Below are positions 30,557 to 42,614 of a DNA stretch of 64,000 bases, piece by piece. The position numbers were made by a program, and so were the translations under genes. How positions within the stretch are numbered: position 1 is the stretch's first letter; the number at the start of each line of letters is the position of its first letter. This stretch comes from Anaspis maculata. Its lineage: Eukaryota > Arthropoda > Insecta > Coleoptera > Scraptiidae. The stretch covers positions 51,756,171 through 51,820,170 of the forward strand of contig OX421961.1 in NCBI GenBank assembly GCA_949128115.1, written 5' to 3'. The notes under the pieces were generated by a model. That model was given only the letters and a program-made list of their open reading frames with translations, was not told the origin of the DNA and did not search any database.

Positions 30557-31295
30557 CAGTTTTGAGATTTCACCGGATATATATCTGTTTTGGGGTCCCC
30601 CAAGACGATTAAGACCTCGATTAAGAGTTAAGACCATTATTTTCAGAATGATGTCTGTCTGTGATCTGCCACGATAACTGCCGAACCGTTGACTGGATCG
30701 ACTTGAAATTTGGTATATGGACATGGTTGTTTCCTGGAAAGAGCTCATTAGTTTTTGGCTGTCATTTGTCAAACGAAAGTGTCACTTTCAACAAATGTCT
30801 GAAGCCTAGTCAGAATAAGATATATCTCACGGAACTTGACTTGCAATATGTCATTGAAAGCCCCTGAAAAACTTTGTTCAGAACAGTTGAAAGTATTGCC
30901 AGTTGCCCTATCTGTCATCTGTCAAATAATAAAAAATGTCAAACTTCAAAACTTTACCAGTTAGTTATTCAAAATCTATCCGATGGATTGGAACCCGATT
31001 TGTCAGGAAGCAACACAACCAAAAGAGTGGACTTAAGGCCGCAGTTTCAGTTTTTCACCATTCTCCAGTCGGGCGTAATGAATTTTCAAAATTACTTCAG
31101 GTCTTTGCCACCCGAGAGGGGCTCTCGCCGGTGTTTTGACCACGACGACTCGCTTTTGTAGCAGGACTCCATTCAAAAATTCATTCCTGCTCGGGGATCG
31201 ACTTTTTCTGGAAAATTCCAACTGATATCGAAAGTAGATTGGATTGGGCGTCATGCAGGCCTATTTTCAAATCGACACGGTTCCAGTTTTCCGAC

Positions 31296-31536
31296 CAGTG
31301 GCGTATTTACGGGGGTGGCATGGGGGGCATGCCCCCCCCCCCTATCGATCTGTGATGATGATGATAATAATAATAATAATAATAAGGTATACCGGCAAAA
31401 GAACAGGCACGCTCCCATAATGTTGAAAATTTGAAAATATATTCCTAATTTCGTTGTATAATACGTAATAACGTTTTACCCTTCTACACAATAATTACTA
31501 TTAGTCCATCCCCCCAAATCTCTAAATACGCCACTG
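31296..31536. mobile_element. hAT-type MITE in repeat X copy 3
   Basis: Termini CAGTGGCGTATTTA and TAAATACGCCACTG, flanked by perfect 8-bp duplication TTTCCGAC (31288-31295, 31537-31544). 241 bp, includes a C-run and an (ATA)n tract. Confidence 0.85.
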
Positions 31537-32026
31537 TTTCCGACGGTAATTTTTTCAAAATGAAATTTGCACATTCCGTGAATTTGAAAAAAACGCAGTG
31601 CAAATTTCTACATGCGGTAGGCTCCACGAAATATGAATTTTAGGTGCAGACATGCTGCGAATGAAAGTTGGAGAAAAGATTTTTTCTAATTTTTGGAGGA
31701 TAAATTTTCGAAATCGGACCAACGGTTGCCGAGTTTTCCTCTCTGGAAAAACTGCAAATTTTCCACTTTTTATCCCGTCGACCGATTTTAACCTTTTTTT
31801 TTAAACAAAAGGTACTGGTTCTTGAACATTTTTCAATCATTTTTTCGAATTTCCCGGGAATTTTCCGGTTGAAAATCATTTTCTCCAAATTATTTTCAAT
31901 CTTTTTCTGTAATTTCAACTTCCCATCCGAAGGGACGTTTCGAACAAAAATTTACATAGGTTTCTGGATACTTAGGATACATAGGTCAAGAAAGTTTTGG
32001 GGTGACACAACCGATTTTTTACTTTT

Positions 32027-32600
32027 ACTTTCCCGGCCCCCACACCAACATGGAAGGGAAACTAAGTACATATTGTAATCGTGCAGAAAAAAGTTTTGAG
32101 ATTTCGACGGATATATCCATTTTGAGGTTTTGAGGTTTGTTTGTCTGTCTGTGTGTCTGTGTGTTTGTAATCTTCCACTATAGCTGCCGAACCGTTGATA
32201 TGATCGACTTGAAATTTAATATGCAGACATGGTTTTGCTGTCGAATGACCGGATTCGTTTTTGGCTGTCATCTGTCAAACAGAAGTGTCACTATAAACAA
32301 ATGACAGAAGATTTATCTCACGGAACTTGACTTGCAATATTATGTCATTTGGAAGCCCTTGAAAAATTGTATTCAGAACAGTTGAAAATATTTCCCTACC
32401 TGTTATCTGTCAAATAATAAAAAATGCCAAAGTCTGAAACTTTGCCATTTAATTATTCAATATCAATACGATGGATTTGAACCAAATTCGGCAGGAAGCA
32501 ACATTACCAAAAAATCAAATTAATGCTGAAGTTGGAGTTTCCCATCATACACCAGACGGGTGTTATGAATTCTCAAAGTTTGACCTGGCCGATTTCAGCC
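32027..32600 (+). repeat. Repeat X, copy 4 (3' truncated)
   Basis: Begins TTTACTTTCCCGGCCCCCAC only about 10 bp after the end of copy 3, in the same orientation. Matches X landmarks to about 32600, then diverges. Confidence 0.7.
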
Positions 32601-33434
32601 GGGCTTGCCCGTACGCTCGGCTCTTAGCTAATTCATTTTCCTTAACAACCAAACTGGTAAGTTTTTGTTACATTGACGTATCTATGTCAAAGTGACCAAT
32701 GTCAAAGTGACAAAATGCTAATGGATGCAGGCAGATCTCGGTGTGTTTTCTTGTATCGTTCAAGGCAACAGCGCGCCCCGTTCCTTTGTGTCTTCAAGTA
32801 TCGTTTTGGGGCTCCGTGAACCACCTTGTGTTTCCTGTAGCCTCAGCAACTTCAGTATGCCCATCCCGTTGGCGTATACGTTCAAGCTCTAATGTGTGCA
32901 GTTCCTTGTATGATTCGGTACCAGGGCCCCATGGTGTCTTCCTGCCGTTTAAAGCCCTGATGGGGCCCCAGTTTGTGACTATCAGATTTTGCCGTTTCAG
33001 GCCAAAGCGACGCCCTTGTGTATTTTTGGTTTGATTGAAGCCTTATAGGCTCCCTGGTGTCTACGGGTGTCTCTTTGGAGCCTCACTGGGCCCCCTTTCT
33101 CGTTTAGGGTCTTGAAGTGCAAATAATAAGAACTCTGCCGTAGGTAATCAACTCGTGAACCGATTTTTACCAATTATTTTTCTAACAATATCGAACCAAC
33201 AATTTTCCAACCATTTTTCGTCCAATTTCCCGATTTTTGTTGTTGTTGAAAAACAATCTTCTCTTTATGAAACTAAATGTTCTGACGGTGGAAGTTCTAC
33301 AGCGTCTTGAAACTCCTTGAACCGCAGTGCTTTATTGTGATGTGTGTATGCAAGTAGTTTTTTTGGATGGTCGCTCGACTTGGTCCATTTGTTCTTCAAT
33401 TTCACAACCAAGTGATATAATGTGATCGTGCAGA
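32601..33434. other. No gene seen
   Basis: Mixed-composition sequence with a GC-richer stretch at 32740-33110. No domain or repeat terminus recognised. Confidence 0.4.
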
Positions 33435-35445
33435 TTACACTGTTCTGCCGGGATGCGTAAAGGCATTGTTTACTATTATACAACACAGCACCGAGCTGTA
33501 GCGCAGTAAGCAATGGCCAAAGTCACACAGCTTTTTCTTTGACAAACCTTACCACGGTACAACACCGCAACGCGCTGTAGTGGAGTAAGCATTGACTTTT
33601 GATTTCAAGTATTTTCCTTGGCATTCCTTATCCCACTTCAACTAAAATCTAATACAGAAAGTGATTACTATTTATCCGTTCTACCTTTGGCAAGCTAATT
33701 TTACTACGAAATTGAACAGATGGATAAGTTTATTGCAACGAAATGCAATACAATTGTAATTTACTTATGTAAGGACTAAATTCATAGAGCGGTGATGATA
33801 AAATAGCAGGTGGCATTCTCATCCATTTATAAACTATAGTTACTAGGTGAAGATAATGGTACTTTCCTGAAATTTTCATTTTGGACGAAAATAAAACCTA
33901 AACTTCTCTTACTGAATTACCGTAGGTGACGCTTCGTTTGTTTCGCACAAACTTCTTCAATGGCAAATTAGTAGGCACCGCATTATAATTTCAAGTTTAA
34001 AACTGAGACGACAAAGAAAGCTACTGTCGGGTGAAATAGTATTTTATGTAATAAGTACGCAAAATAAATCATTAGGGGAGGAATTTGCTTGCTTAGAGAC
34101 GAGGCGGGAACCGAGTCCCCTAAGGGCGGATGAGTCCGCTAAAGCATTTTGCGTCCGTGTTGCATACAACGTTTTTTGGTATAAGCTCTCCAAACCCTCT
34201 TCAACTACTTCAAGCAGTACCGAGAGCATTAGCTGTTGTAGTGCAAACAGGAATTTACTTGTATTTCACTAATAATCACGCTGGCTGAATTGTTGTGTTA
34301 TGGCAACTTATTTTATTATGACTAGTTTTCAAATCGAAAAAAAAATGGATGACGTTCCAATAGATATTTTGGAAAAAGCAAAGAAGCAAGCAAGCAAGTA
34401 GGTACTTGATTTTCTTCCAGCAAAGTCTTGCACGCTGTCATGAGCGAGATAATGATTTATTTATCGAATGGAAAAAAAAAATAGTGTGAATATTGTGAAT
34501 GAAAATGTTGAATGGCATACTCCAATAAACAAATAATTCAGTCCTCTATAGTGTTGCCTAGTTACCTTTATTAAAGGACTAGTCCGCTGAAGACGTATTT
34601 TGCGGACTCAAACAATTCGCAAAATAACCATTTTGGGAAGCGTATACCAAAAAATAAATTCACGAGTACATTTATAAATTACCTGAATGATTCCCTCGTA
34701 CATAAAAAATGCGATATTTCTCATGGAAATGTCCAAAATTAATAAGCGATAATTGCACTGGAACGTCAAAAAATTATCGCCGTCAATTCAACTGAAATGT
34801 CAACGTTCGGTTCTTCGGAATACAACTCTTGTAGTATTGCTACAAGAGTAGTTTTTCAAAGAATGTTTCCTGAAAAATTCTCCGTAAAAGGCATTACGGT
34901 TGAGCGATATAATAGTTTTATTCAAGAAAAAATAGCAACGTAATGACATTTCAGTTGAATCGCCGGAGATAATTTTTTGACGATTCAGTGCAATTATGAC
35001 TGAAATTTTTGAACATCTCCATGAGAACTATCGCATTTTTGACCTATGAGGTGAATAGTCAGGGTCATTTTTGAATGTACTCGTAATTACTATGCAGTGT
35101 CTACTAATTTGCCATTGTAGGAGTTTATGCGGAAGCGCAATGAATTGATCCATCTGTTCAATTCCGTAGTAGAACTATTTTGTGAAGATAGAATGATTAA
35201 ATAGTAACTAATCAATCACTTTGTGTGTCAAATTTTAGTCAAAGTGGGATGAAGAATGCCCAATGAAAATACTTGGAATCATAAGCCAATGCTCACTCCA
35301 CTACAAGGCGTTGCGGTGGTTGTACCGTGGTAAGGTTTGCCGAAGAGAAAGCTGTGTGATTTTGGCCATTGCTTACTGCGGTACAACTCGGTACCTACTG
35401 TGTTGTGCAATAGTAAACAATGCCTTTACGCTGCCGGCGTGACCT
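33435..35445. repeat. 2 kb foldback repeat with an inner palindrome
   Basis: The left arm (33435-33990) contains ATGCGTAAAGGCATTGTTTA, AAGCAATGGCCAAAGTCACA and ATTGAACAGATGGAT. Reverse complements lie in the right arm (35085-35445). A second, independent palindrome fills the centre (about 34661-35090: CATTTCAGTTGAAT and its complement, TCGTACAT). Confidence 0.7.
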
Positions 35446-35545
35446 GATAAGACTCTTTAAATAATAATTCTTATCGGAAGCCCTTATTAGGTGGCACATT
35501 ATCTCTAGGCGTCTCTGCCTATGTTCTGACATAATAAAGATATAC

Positions 35546-35687
35546 CTCGGGTTCCACCAAAATTTCAAGAGCAGATTAAATCTATCACGCTGATAGTTGC
35601 TATGCGCCAGCCAATAGGATGGCCAGTTGCTTAGTTACTATCAGAGTGATAAAGCTATCGCGTTGATAAAAGTTTGGTGGAACCCGA
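35546..35687. mobile_element. Intact MITE2 copy
   Basis: CTCGGGTTCCACCAAAAT at the left, TTTGGTGGAACCCGAG at the right. 142 bp. Serves as the uninterrupted reference for the nested copy at 23.2 kb. Confidence 0.8.
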
Positions 35688-35781
35688 GAATAGACTTGAA
35701 AATTGACAAACAGAAGCAGTAGGTAATGGTCTTGAATCAAGTTCGTGTAATTTGATCACGATCTCTGAAGAAGCTGAAGTA

Positions 35782-36709
35782 AAGGGTGATTCATTTGAAG
35801 GTACTTTTTCTAGTAGGCTTTTTATGACTGATCAAACTGTTTTGGTATTATTGTTAAGTATTCTGTCGCAACTTATTATGTGCAAGAACTGAAACCGACC
35901 GATCTTCCTAATCGTCATCGTTTCAGTCTTTGGACTCTTGAAAAGCTTGAAGAAAATCCACTTTTTTCGACCTAAAATTTTGTTCATCTATGAGACCCAT
36001 TTTTGGCTTAATGGCTACGTTAACAAACAAAATCGTCGTGTTTGGGCTGAAGAGCAACCCGAAGAGGTTCAAGAGCTGCCATTACATCCAGACAAAACAA
36101 CGGTTTGGTGTGGTTTATTTTATGGGCTGGTGGAATCATCGGTCCACGGATGGACGGTCGCAACGTTACTGTGTATGGCGCCCGCTGTCGCGCCATGATT
36201 TCAGACTATCTGCTGCCTGAAATTGAAGCCCGTGTGATCTCGGCGACATTTGGTTCCAACAAGACGGCGGGGCGCTACTTGTCATACAGCCCGTGGAACC
36301 ATATGGCATTATTGCGAGAACATTTCGGTGAACAGTTAATTTCACGCTTCGGACCAGTGAATTAGCCGCCTAGATCATGTGATATCACACCTCTAGACTT
36401 CTTTCTTTGGGGCTACGTGAAGTCCAAAGTCTATGTGGATAGGTCGGCTACAATTGAGGAATTGGAAGCCAAAACATTACTCGCGTCATTCGCAAAATAC
36501 CACTCAAAATGTTCCAACGTGTCATTGAAAATTGGAAGTCCAGAATGGACCATGTTAGCCGCAGTTACGGCCAACATTTGACCGAAATAATTTTAAAAAA
36601 ATAAATGCCAAGAACAGTTTTTTCGTTTGATAGGTGCCTATTAAAGATTACCCAATAATTTTTTTTTTCATCATTGTATTTTTTTTAAGTAACTAAATGA
36701 ATCACCCTT
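35782..36709 (+). mobile_element. Mariner-like element, internally deleted, with TA duplication
   Basis: 15-bp terminal inverted repeat AAGGGTGATTCATTT at both ends, flanked by TA (35780-35781, 36710-36711). 928 bp against about 1.3 kb for a full element; the region for the N-terminal DNA-binding domain is mostly missing. Confidence 0.88.
35938..36583 (+). pseudogene. Degenerate mariner-type transposase
   Basis: Piecewise in two frames: THFWLNGYVNKQNRRVWAEE, ELPLHPDKTTVWCGL, then FILWAGGIIGP, NVTVYGARCRAMISDYLLPE, HFGEQLISRFGPVN and [16 protein letters not shown]. At least one frameshift near 36110 and an in-frame stop at 36363 break it. The expected QQDGA catalytic stretch is altered (reads SNKTAGRYL). 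Confidence 0.85.
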
Positions 36710-36780
36710 TAGAAACAAAACGTTTGATAAGAAACTGGTACCTATCGCATTCTTGAGATTTAGCAACAATTAGCTTCCTA

Positions 36781-37705
36781 TTCACCTTATTCGAAATTCC
36801 TCTGCCATCTTTTGACGATATGTTGAAGTGGAGATATCTGGGGGGATTGAGTCCCAAACCAAAATGCACCAGATTTTCTCATGTCAACTTTATTTATAAT
36901 GTCAACACAACAAAAGCGCGCCCGTCGCCAGTGACATAGAAACAAAATAATATTTATCATCACTATGGTATTATTCAAGTGTTTGTAATTTGTGGTTTCT
37001 TCAGTCATTCCCATGTCATTCTCCAGTGGAATGGCTCTCCAGTGCTTGAATCAGCTTGGATTGTGCGATGTACCCTTATGAAACGCTGAAGTGGTGCAAT
37101 GTGGAAGCCAGCAAGACGACGGACCTTGGCAGTTTATCGTCGTAACTTTTCTTCCCCGATGTAATGAAGTGTACGCCGCAAATCTTGTGGCATTTTGTAG
37201 GCTGGCATGAGGCCTTTTCATAACTCTTTTTCCTACGCGCTTTACCCAGACCTCTCACTTCTTTCGTCTTTGGTGAACGCGTGAATTGAAACATTTCGAC
37301 TTTCGGCTGTGTCCGACTTGCAGCTAGGTCCGTGAGCCAGGTACACAGCACCTTGTATACCCCTTTGCTGATTGCGACTTCCCACCATTAGTAGGTCGGT
37401 ATTTCACAACATGGATTAACAAATCAAACTCAGTAATTTAGCAGTAGCCACAAACGATAACAATAACCGGTTACAACAGCAGCAGCAATAACAAGACAAA
37501 ATAACGAAGATGAGAGAAAATTCGGAAAGCTGCGTGTACTTGGAACGTAAACGATCCCTGCTCGTAATGTCGTAATGACAAATTAAAATACGACACTTGA
37601 CTGGAAGAAGTCGAACTGACATCTATGCAGTATAGTAGTTATCTACTTTACCTACGCTGTGGGGACCCGTTTCCCATGATGCATTTCATTTACGAATAAG
37701 GTGAA
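36781..37705. mobile_element. TA-flanked element with 13-bp inverted repeats and a possible THAP-like relic
   Basis: TTCACCTTATTCG at the left and CGAATAAGGTGAA at the right, each flanked by TA. On the minus strand at 37351-37076 a frame reads FQFTRSPKTKEV, KARRKKSYEK and CHKICGVHFITSGKKSYDD, which resembles the second half of a THAP zinc finger (CxxHF). The first Cys pair is not convincing. Confidence 0.5.
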
Positions 37706-38030
37706 TAGCTCTACCTTTTGAATTTTTCGATCACCTTGGAAACCTAAGAACCTGTCACTTGTTCTATCGGCTCAACAATGGATGCAGGATGCTCGCTAAA
37801 CGCTCAACTCACTAGAATTTGTCCATCAATTTTCTAATTAAATCCCACCTTCCCGAAGAAACGTTTAAATCAAATTCATCACTGACGTCTCTGAATACCG
37901 CCAAGAAAGTTTTGTGTCACCCCACAACAGATTTTTTTTGTCATAGGAACAAACTTGTTTCAATACAGCTGGTGATGATTTTGGATAAAGATGAAATTCT
38001 TGGCACGTTTTTCTTTATATTATCCTAACC

Positions 38031-38412
38031 GTGGGTTCCACAAAAGATATAATACAAGATCATCAGTTGATTCGCCATTTTTGTTTGTCAATTTGTAGCT
38101 GACTGATCAATGAAAATTCTGATTTAAGTATGTGTCAATAGTGAAAAGATGATGGGTCTAGTACAGATTTCAGCGAGGATTTCAGGAGCGCGATTCTGTA
38201 CTTGCCTACTGACAACTATCGGATCGGTAGCTAGGGTGAGAACCAATCAAATTTGCTCCTGCCTAGCTACCGACACCGACAAGTGTCGGTAGGAGAGTAC
38301 AGAATCGCGGCCCAGGCATTTTTTGTGGTTAATCGACTAGCATACAGCAGCAAAAAGCTCAGTTAATCTGCAACCACCCTGATCGCCGATCAACTTTTTT
38401 GTGGAACTGACG
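38031..38412. mobile_element. MITE1 copy interrupted by another palindrome
   Basis: CCGTGGGTTCCACAAAA at the left and TTTTTTGTGGAACTGACG at the right. Near 38187-38312 it is split by an element GCGATTCTGTACT ... AGTACAGAATCGC with inner TAGCTACCGA repeats. Confidence 0.7.
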
Positions 38413-38421
38413 CTTAGTTAA

Positions 38422-38586
38422 GGTGCGTTCAGTCAGCTTATTTAGCCGCAAGTTTTAATTTTAGTCGCAAGCGCAGCGACGTCCATTGGCTATTATGAAC
38501 CAGCCTCCTCAGAATAGCCAATGAGCGATGCAGCGCTTACGGCTAAAATTAAAACTTGCGGCTAAATAAGCTGACTGAACACACCT
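38422..38586. mobile_element. TTAA-flanked MITE, third family
   Basis: GGTGCGTTCAGTCAGCTTAT at the left, its near-complement ending GAACACACCT at the right, TTAA on both sides. Arms match for about 50 bp (TAGCCGCAAGTTTTAATTTT). Confidence 0.75.
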
Positions 38587-38589
38587 TTA

Positions 38590-39986
38590 ACTATCAACAT
38601 CGCCATAGGGACCGGAACCTGTAACTGGGTTTCTTCGGACGTCCACAATTTGTTCATTGAAAAAAAGAGTTTTTCCACTGGTGCATTTTGTGCCGAGCAG
38701 ACATTAAATATCTCGTAAAATATATTCAATAAATACAAAAGTTTTCATGTTTGAGATTGTTGATGTGAACGTGTTCGAACACTTGTACCCGACGACGATC
38801 CATTTTGATTATTCGCGCGGTTTGGGAAAACGGGACAATTTTACGTCCCGAGGCTTTTTTCGGCTTAAAAAAAATATATATATGTTTGACACAAAGTGAA
38901 TTTTATTACCTCTGATTATCACAACATGGGTAGTGATATTTGAAAATCTAAAGTAGGGTGGGGTGGGGCCGAAGGGGTTGAAGAAAACTTGACAATAATG
39001 TGGGTCCTAGATGTCCCCCTCAAAATAAAAACCGACCTCTTTCGGCGCTTTCCTGAAAAAAAAATTGCAGCGAGAAATCTGGGGTGGGTCCTTTTCAAAA
39101 AATCACCTGTATAACTTTTGAACCGCTTGACTAAACTTACTCAAATTTTTAACATTCTTCCCCTAAATATGTATTCTATTTAATATCATAACATGTTTGG
39201 TCAAAAGTGCCCAGTTGCGGAAGTTGAAGAGGGGGAGATGCCAATTTCTTTGAGACGGGGCTCGTACATACCCTGCAATTTCACTTCTGAAAACTATAAG
39301 GGTGCGGTGCTGTTTTCCTTTCAATCTACCTAATATTTATGTATAGGTAACGACTTTTTTCGACACCTAGATACTCTTCCCGTCGAGTTGCGATATAGTA
39401 GAATTAGAATTGCGCCTGTCTCCAGCATTATTCTAAGCTGTTAACGCTCGTTCTCCAAGCTTTGTACAGACCTTATATCCACGCTGTATGCTAAGAAACT
39501 ATTTAGGTACCAAAGCGAATAAGACCGTTAAAACATATGTATTGAGTGGCTTCTCAGTTTAAGCAATATAATATTTTGACGACAAAAAAAAGGTTTGCAA
39601 TAAAGCACCGCTAAGAACCTTACGCGTCGTCCCTGTTCGTACCTTTGAAGAAAATCTGACCTGATCGGTTTCCCTGGCAACGGAGCAACACTTTACTTGG
39701 TCAATACCAAACGCACCAAACGTGTGGCTGTGCCCTACATGAAAATTATTGTCGTGAAAGGAGAATCTCTCATTTTGAATCATTTATCACTTGTCCAAAG
39801 TGTAAGATGGGGCTTGATGTGTTTGATATTATTGAGTTTAATTCATCTCAATTGAGTTCTAGAAGCTAGGAGTGAACCCACAGCTAAATACATTAGAACA
39901 AATCAGACACCTCCTTCCACACTTCACTGACTGTCACCTCCAAACAGTCACATTTCACGACTGTTGAAATAACTTTAAAGTGAAGG
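38590..39986. other. Upstream region of the acetyltransferase gene, nothing recognised
   Basis: AT-rich, with GGGGTGGGGCC-type stretch near 38960. It must contain the promoter and 5' UTR of the acetyltransferase, but no core promoter element could be assigned. Confidence 0.4.
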
Positions 39987-42447
39987 ATGAGTGACAGTAA
40001 TTCTTGGGATATCAGCGGGGACGGTGAGTGTTGTTACCCCATCACATTTTCTTAATGTAGGGCAAAAGTTAATTATTTGCATGATGTTTCCTTATTAAGT
40101 AGCTCGTTAAGTAGGTAGGTATGTAGGTACCTTGGAGAAACCGAAATAATGTCGAAAGTAAAAATCGAGGTAAAAATGTTTAAAAATTCAGGATGTCTTT
40201 CTAGAATGACGTATAAGACATGATGCTTGTGGAAATCGAAGGATATATACCTTATATAGTGCAACACTATAATATATCCCATACACTTTCTATTTTCAGT
40301 AGAATGACTTTTTGGAGCAAAAATAAAGTGACAAGCTGGGGGGCTACAGCTACGGCTGATGGCACCTGCAAAGTTTTGGAGCGAAACTACCAGCGACCAT
40401 CGGGTGTATTCTCCCAGCACCCCAGCTTGTCACTTTATTTTTGCTCCAAAAAGTCATTCTACTGGAAATAGAAAGTGTATAGGATATAGGAATAGGTACC
40501 CTGTTCAAGAAAGTGTCAGTTTGAAAATCAAAAGCTTCAACGAGGTAAAAATGTGTGAACCATTTTATTGAAGTTGATGTAGATGAGTCGAAGTCATTCT
40601 AATATCACCCCTTCCTCTGCTGTTTCGTCTAAGATATTTCAAAAAAGATTGGGTCCATAGTCATAAAGTGCCTGTCGGAATTGACAGATTTCCAAAGATG
40701 AATAGAATGTTTGAGATATAGTTAGCTACTGTTTGAGAGGTCAGGATAAACAATCAAGAATAAAAAATGCGGATTATCCATTAGTTTTCCTGTTTCCCCT
40801 CTCTACAGTTACGGGACCATGGAGCGAATAGGGGTGCTGGGTGGGTTAGTCGATTCTTGAAATTCTTGTGCAAAAAGTGATGATGATGATAATAATAATG
40901 CTTATGATAATGAACCGTTTTCATTTAGGTATCGGAAGAAAAGTGAAATTTCAGGGGGTGAGTCAGGTGAAAAGGTGGAATTAAGGTTCCGCGACAGCTA
41001 AAAGGGGAAGAGGAAACTCTAGAGATGAGTCAGTGAAAAAGATAAAACTCGCTAGGCATGTTTTGCGGAGGAATTGAAACACACTATCATAATGTAAACT
41101 TAGAAAGTGCGTTGGAAAGAAGCAAAATTTGAGACCACAAATAGACCTCTAACAAGAATTTCAATGAATTTTTAAACACTGTGTTATTATTATTGTCTAT
41201 TATCTTGATTGATCGGTATGCCGTGTTGTAAGCAACAAAGCAACCTGTTAAATGCAGGCGGCACACCTTCACATTTTAATAAAGGTTTCTCTCTCTTCTC
41301 ACCTAAAACTATGTTATCAATAATATCCCAAGTATCGAGGCTGAGCCTTGAACGTGGTCTGGGCATCTAAAGATGGTCAGTTGCAAACTTTCTTTGGCGA
41401 TTATCTCGTGACTGATATGTGGAATAATTTTTGTCCTTAAAGCGAAAAATGTATAAAATTGAACAATAGGTATAACCGAATGGTATATGAATTGATACGG
41501 GTTGTATTGTGTGGTTGAAATCGACACTTGTGACTGGTTGAACCAAAAGATTAACCATAAGCTTTTCCACATCAAAATAGGAAAAATAAACCAAAAAGAA
41601 ATTTTAGGATTTGTAATTATTCTATATCATGCACCTGTACGAGTGATTCGATAAATATGAAGTTATAGGTAGATAAGTACGAGTTTCGAGGCTGTTCAAA
41701 TAAATCGGATTACTTTTTCTTGAAGGTACCATAAGCTACAAGATTCTGACCCCAGAATGTCTGTCAGATTCTATGGAACTGATGAAAAACTCGTTTTTTC
41801 TCCACGAAAACATCTGTAAAGCCGTTGGTCTCTCCAAAAATCCCGGAGCTATCGACGAACTCTTAGACCTGTGTTTACGAGCGGTCAAAGATGGAATATC
41901 CGTTGTAGCAGTTGAGGTCTCCACCAGCAGAATAGCAGGAGTTGCATTCAATAAATTGCGCGTTAAAGATTCCACCGAGGAAGCGGATTATTTTGATAAT
42001 TTCATCAAGAATTGTAAGCATCCTGAAACCAAAGCCATACTCGAATTCATTGTTGAAGCGGACAATCTCCAGGACCTCTTCGAGTTGAGCCAAGCCGACT
42101 GCATCTTGGACATCATGTTTTTATCGGTTCTGACCGATTTCAGAGGAAAAGGAATAGCCAAACGGCTCTGCGAGGTATCGATTGAAGTGGCCGAAAAGCT
42201 TATGGAGGGTGAAAACGTCAAGCAACAACCAATTATTGGGGAACAACGGTTAGGTCTGGATCCTATACCCAAGGCAGTTTCTGCTATCTTCACTTCGTTC
42301 ATTACCCAGAGAATAGGTCGCCAATTGGGTTTTACAGTAGCTGCCGAGAAAAGCTATGAGGACTTCAACTTTGAGGGAACAACCTTTTCAAGCATCATCG
42401 GCCATCATACCCGTGGGATGACACTCGAATATAAAAAATTAATGTAA
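39987..42447 (+). CDS. GNAT-family acetyltransferase, AANAT/dopamine N-acetyltransferase-like (2 exons, 252 aa)
   Basis: Predicted acetyl-CoA-dependent N-acetyltransferase of the insect arylalkylamine N-acetyltransferase-like group. These enzymes acetylate biogenic amines such as dopamine, but the exact substrate cannot be read here. Exon 1, 39987-40023, gives MSDSNSWDISGD plus one base before donor GTGAGT. Exon 2, 41726-42447, follows acceptor TTTTTCTTGAAG and continues TISYKILTPECLSDS. The junction phase matches, and Y-K-I-L-T-P-E is the expected family N-terminus. The ATG at 41773 is therefore internal (residue 29). Acetyl-CoA motif A is visible as RGKGIA (152-157), preceded by the FLSVLTDF strand. 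The C-terminus ends at a normal stop. The 1.7 kb intron holds an inverted-repeat element. The gene converges on PKC copy 2. Exon 1 is inferred from splice signals and family pattern and should be confirmed by RNA. Confidence 0.8.
40281..40480. repeat. 200-bp foldback in the acetyltransferase intron
   Basis: ATACACTTTCTATTTTCAGT, GAATGACTTTTTGGAGCAAA and AATAAAGTGACAAGCTGGGG at the left are mirrored as reverse complements at 40420-40480, with an 80-bp loop. Confidence 0.8.
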
Positions 42448-42586
42448 AAAAGCAATTATTATGAATTGTGCTCATACAAGCATGTAGATGTAAAACAAAA
42501 TATTTACGTAATATAAACCTACTGTTTAGATAGATGTCTTGAGACATATTGGGCCAAACAATGATAATCTACTGTGTGTATATGGA

Positions 42587-42592
42587 AATAAA
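42587..42592 (+). promoter_or_regulatory. Poly(A) signal of the acetyltransferase gene
   Basis: AATAAA 140 nt after the stop codon. The opposing signal of PKC copy 2 is 22 nt further on the other strand. Confidence 0.7.
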
Positions 42593-42614
42593 CTATTCAA
42601 TACACTAAATAATA

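Larger units (their letters stand above)
28779..32017 (+). repeat. Repeat X, copy 3, interrupted by a 1.7 kb element
   Basis: Starts TTACTTTCCCGACC, stops near 28848 after GTGCAGAAAAAAAG, resumes near 30556 with TTTTGAGATTTCACCGG and ends GGTGACACAACCGATTTTTT. Also contains a hAT-type MITE. Confidence 0.75.

Noticed and set aside
34100..34170. Possible hammerhead ribozyme (GGATGAGTCCGCTAAAGC)
   Set aside because: The CUGANGA core is altered and no proper GAAA box and cleavage site could be placed.
41773..41775. ATG at 41773 as the acetyltransferase start
   Set aside because: The frame stays open upstream and encodes the family-typical YKILTPE stretch, joined in phase to an upstream exon.
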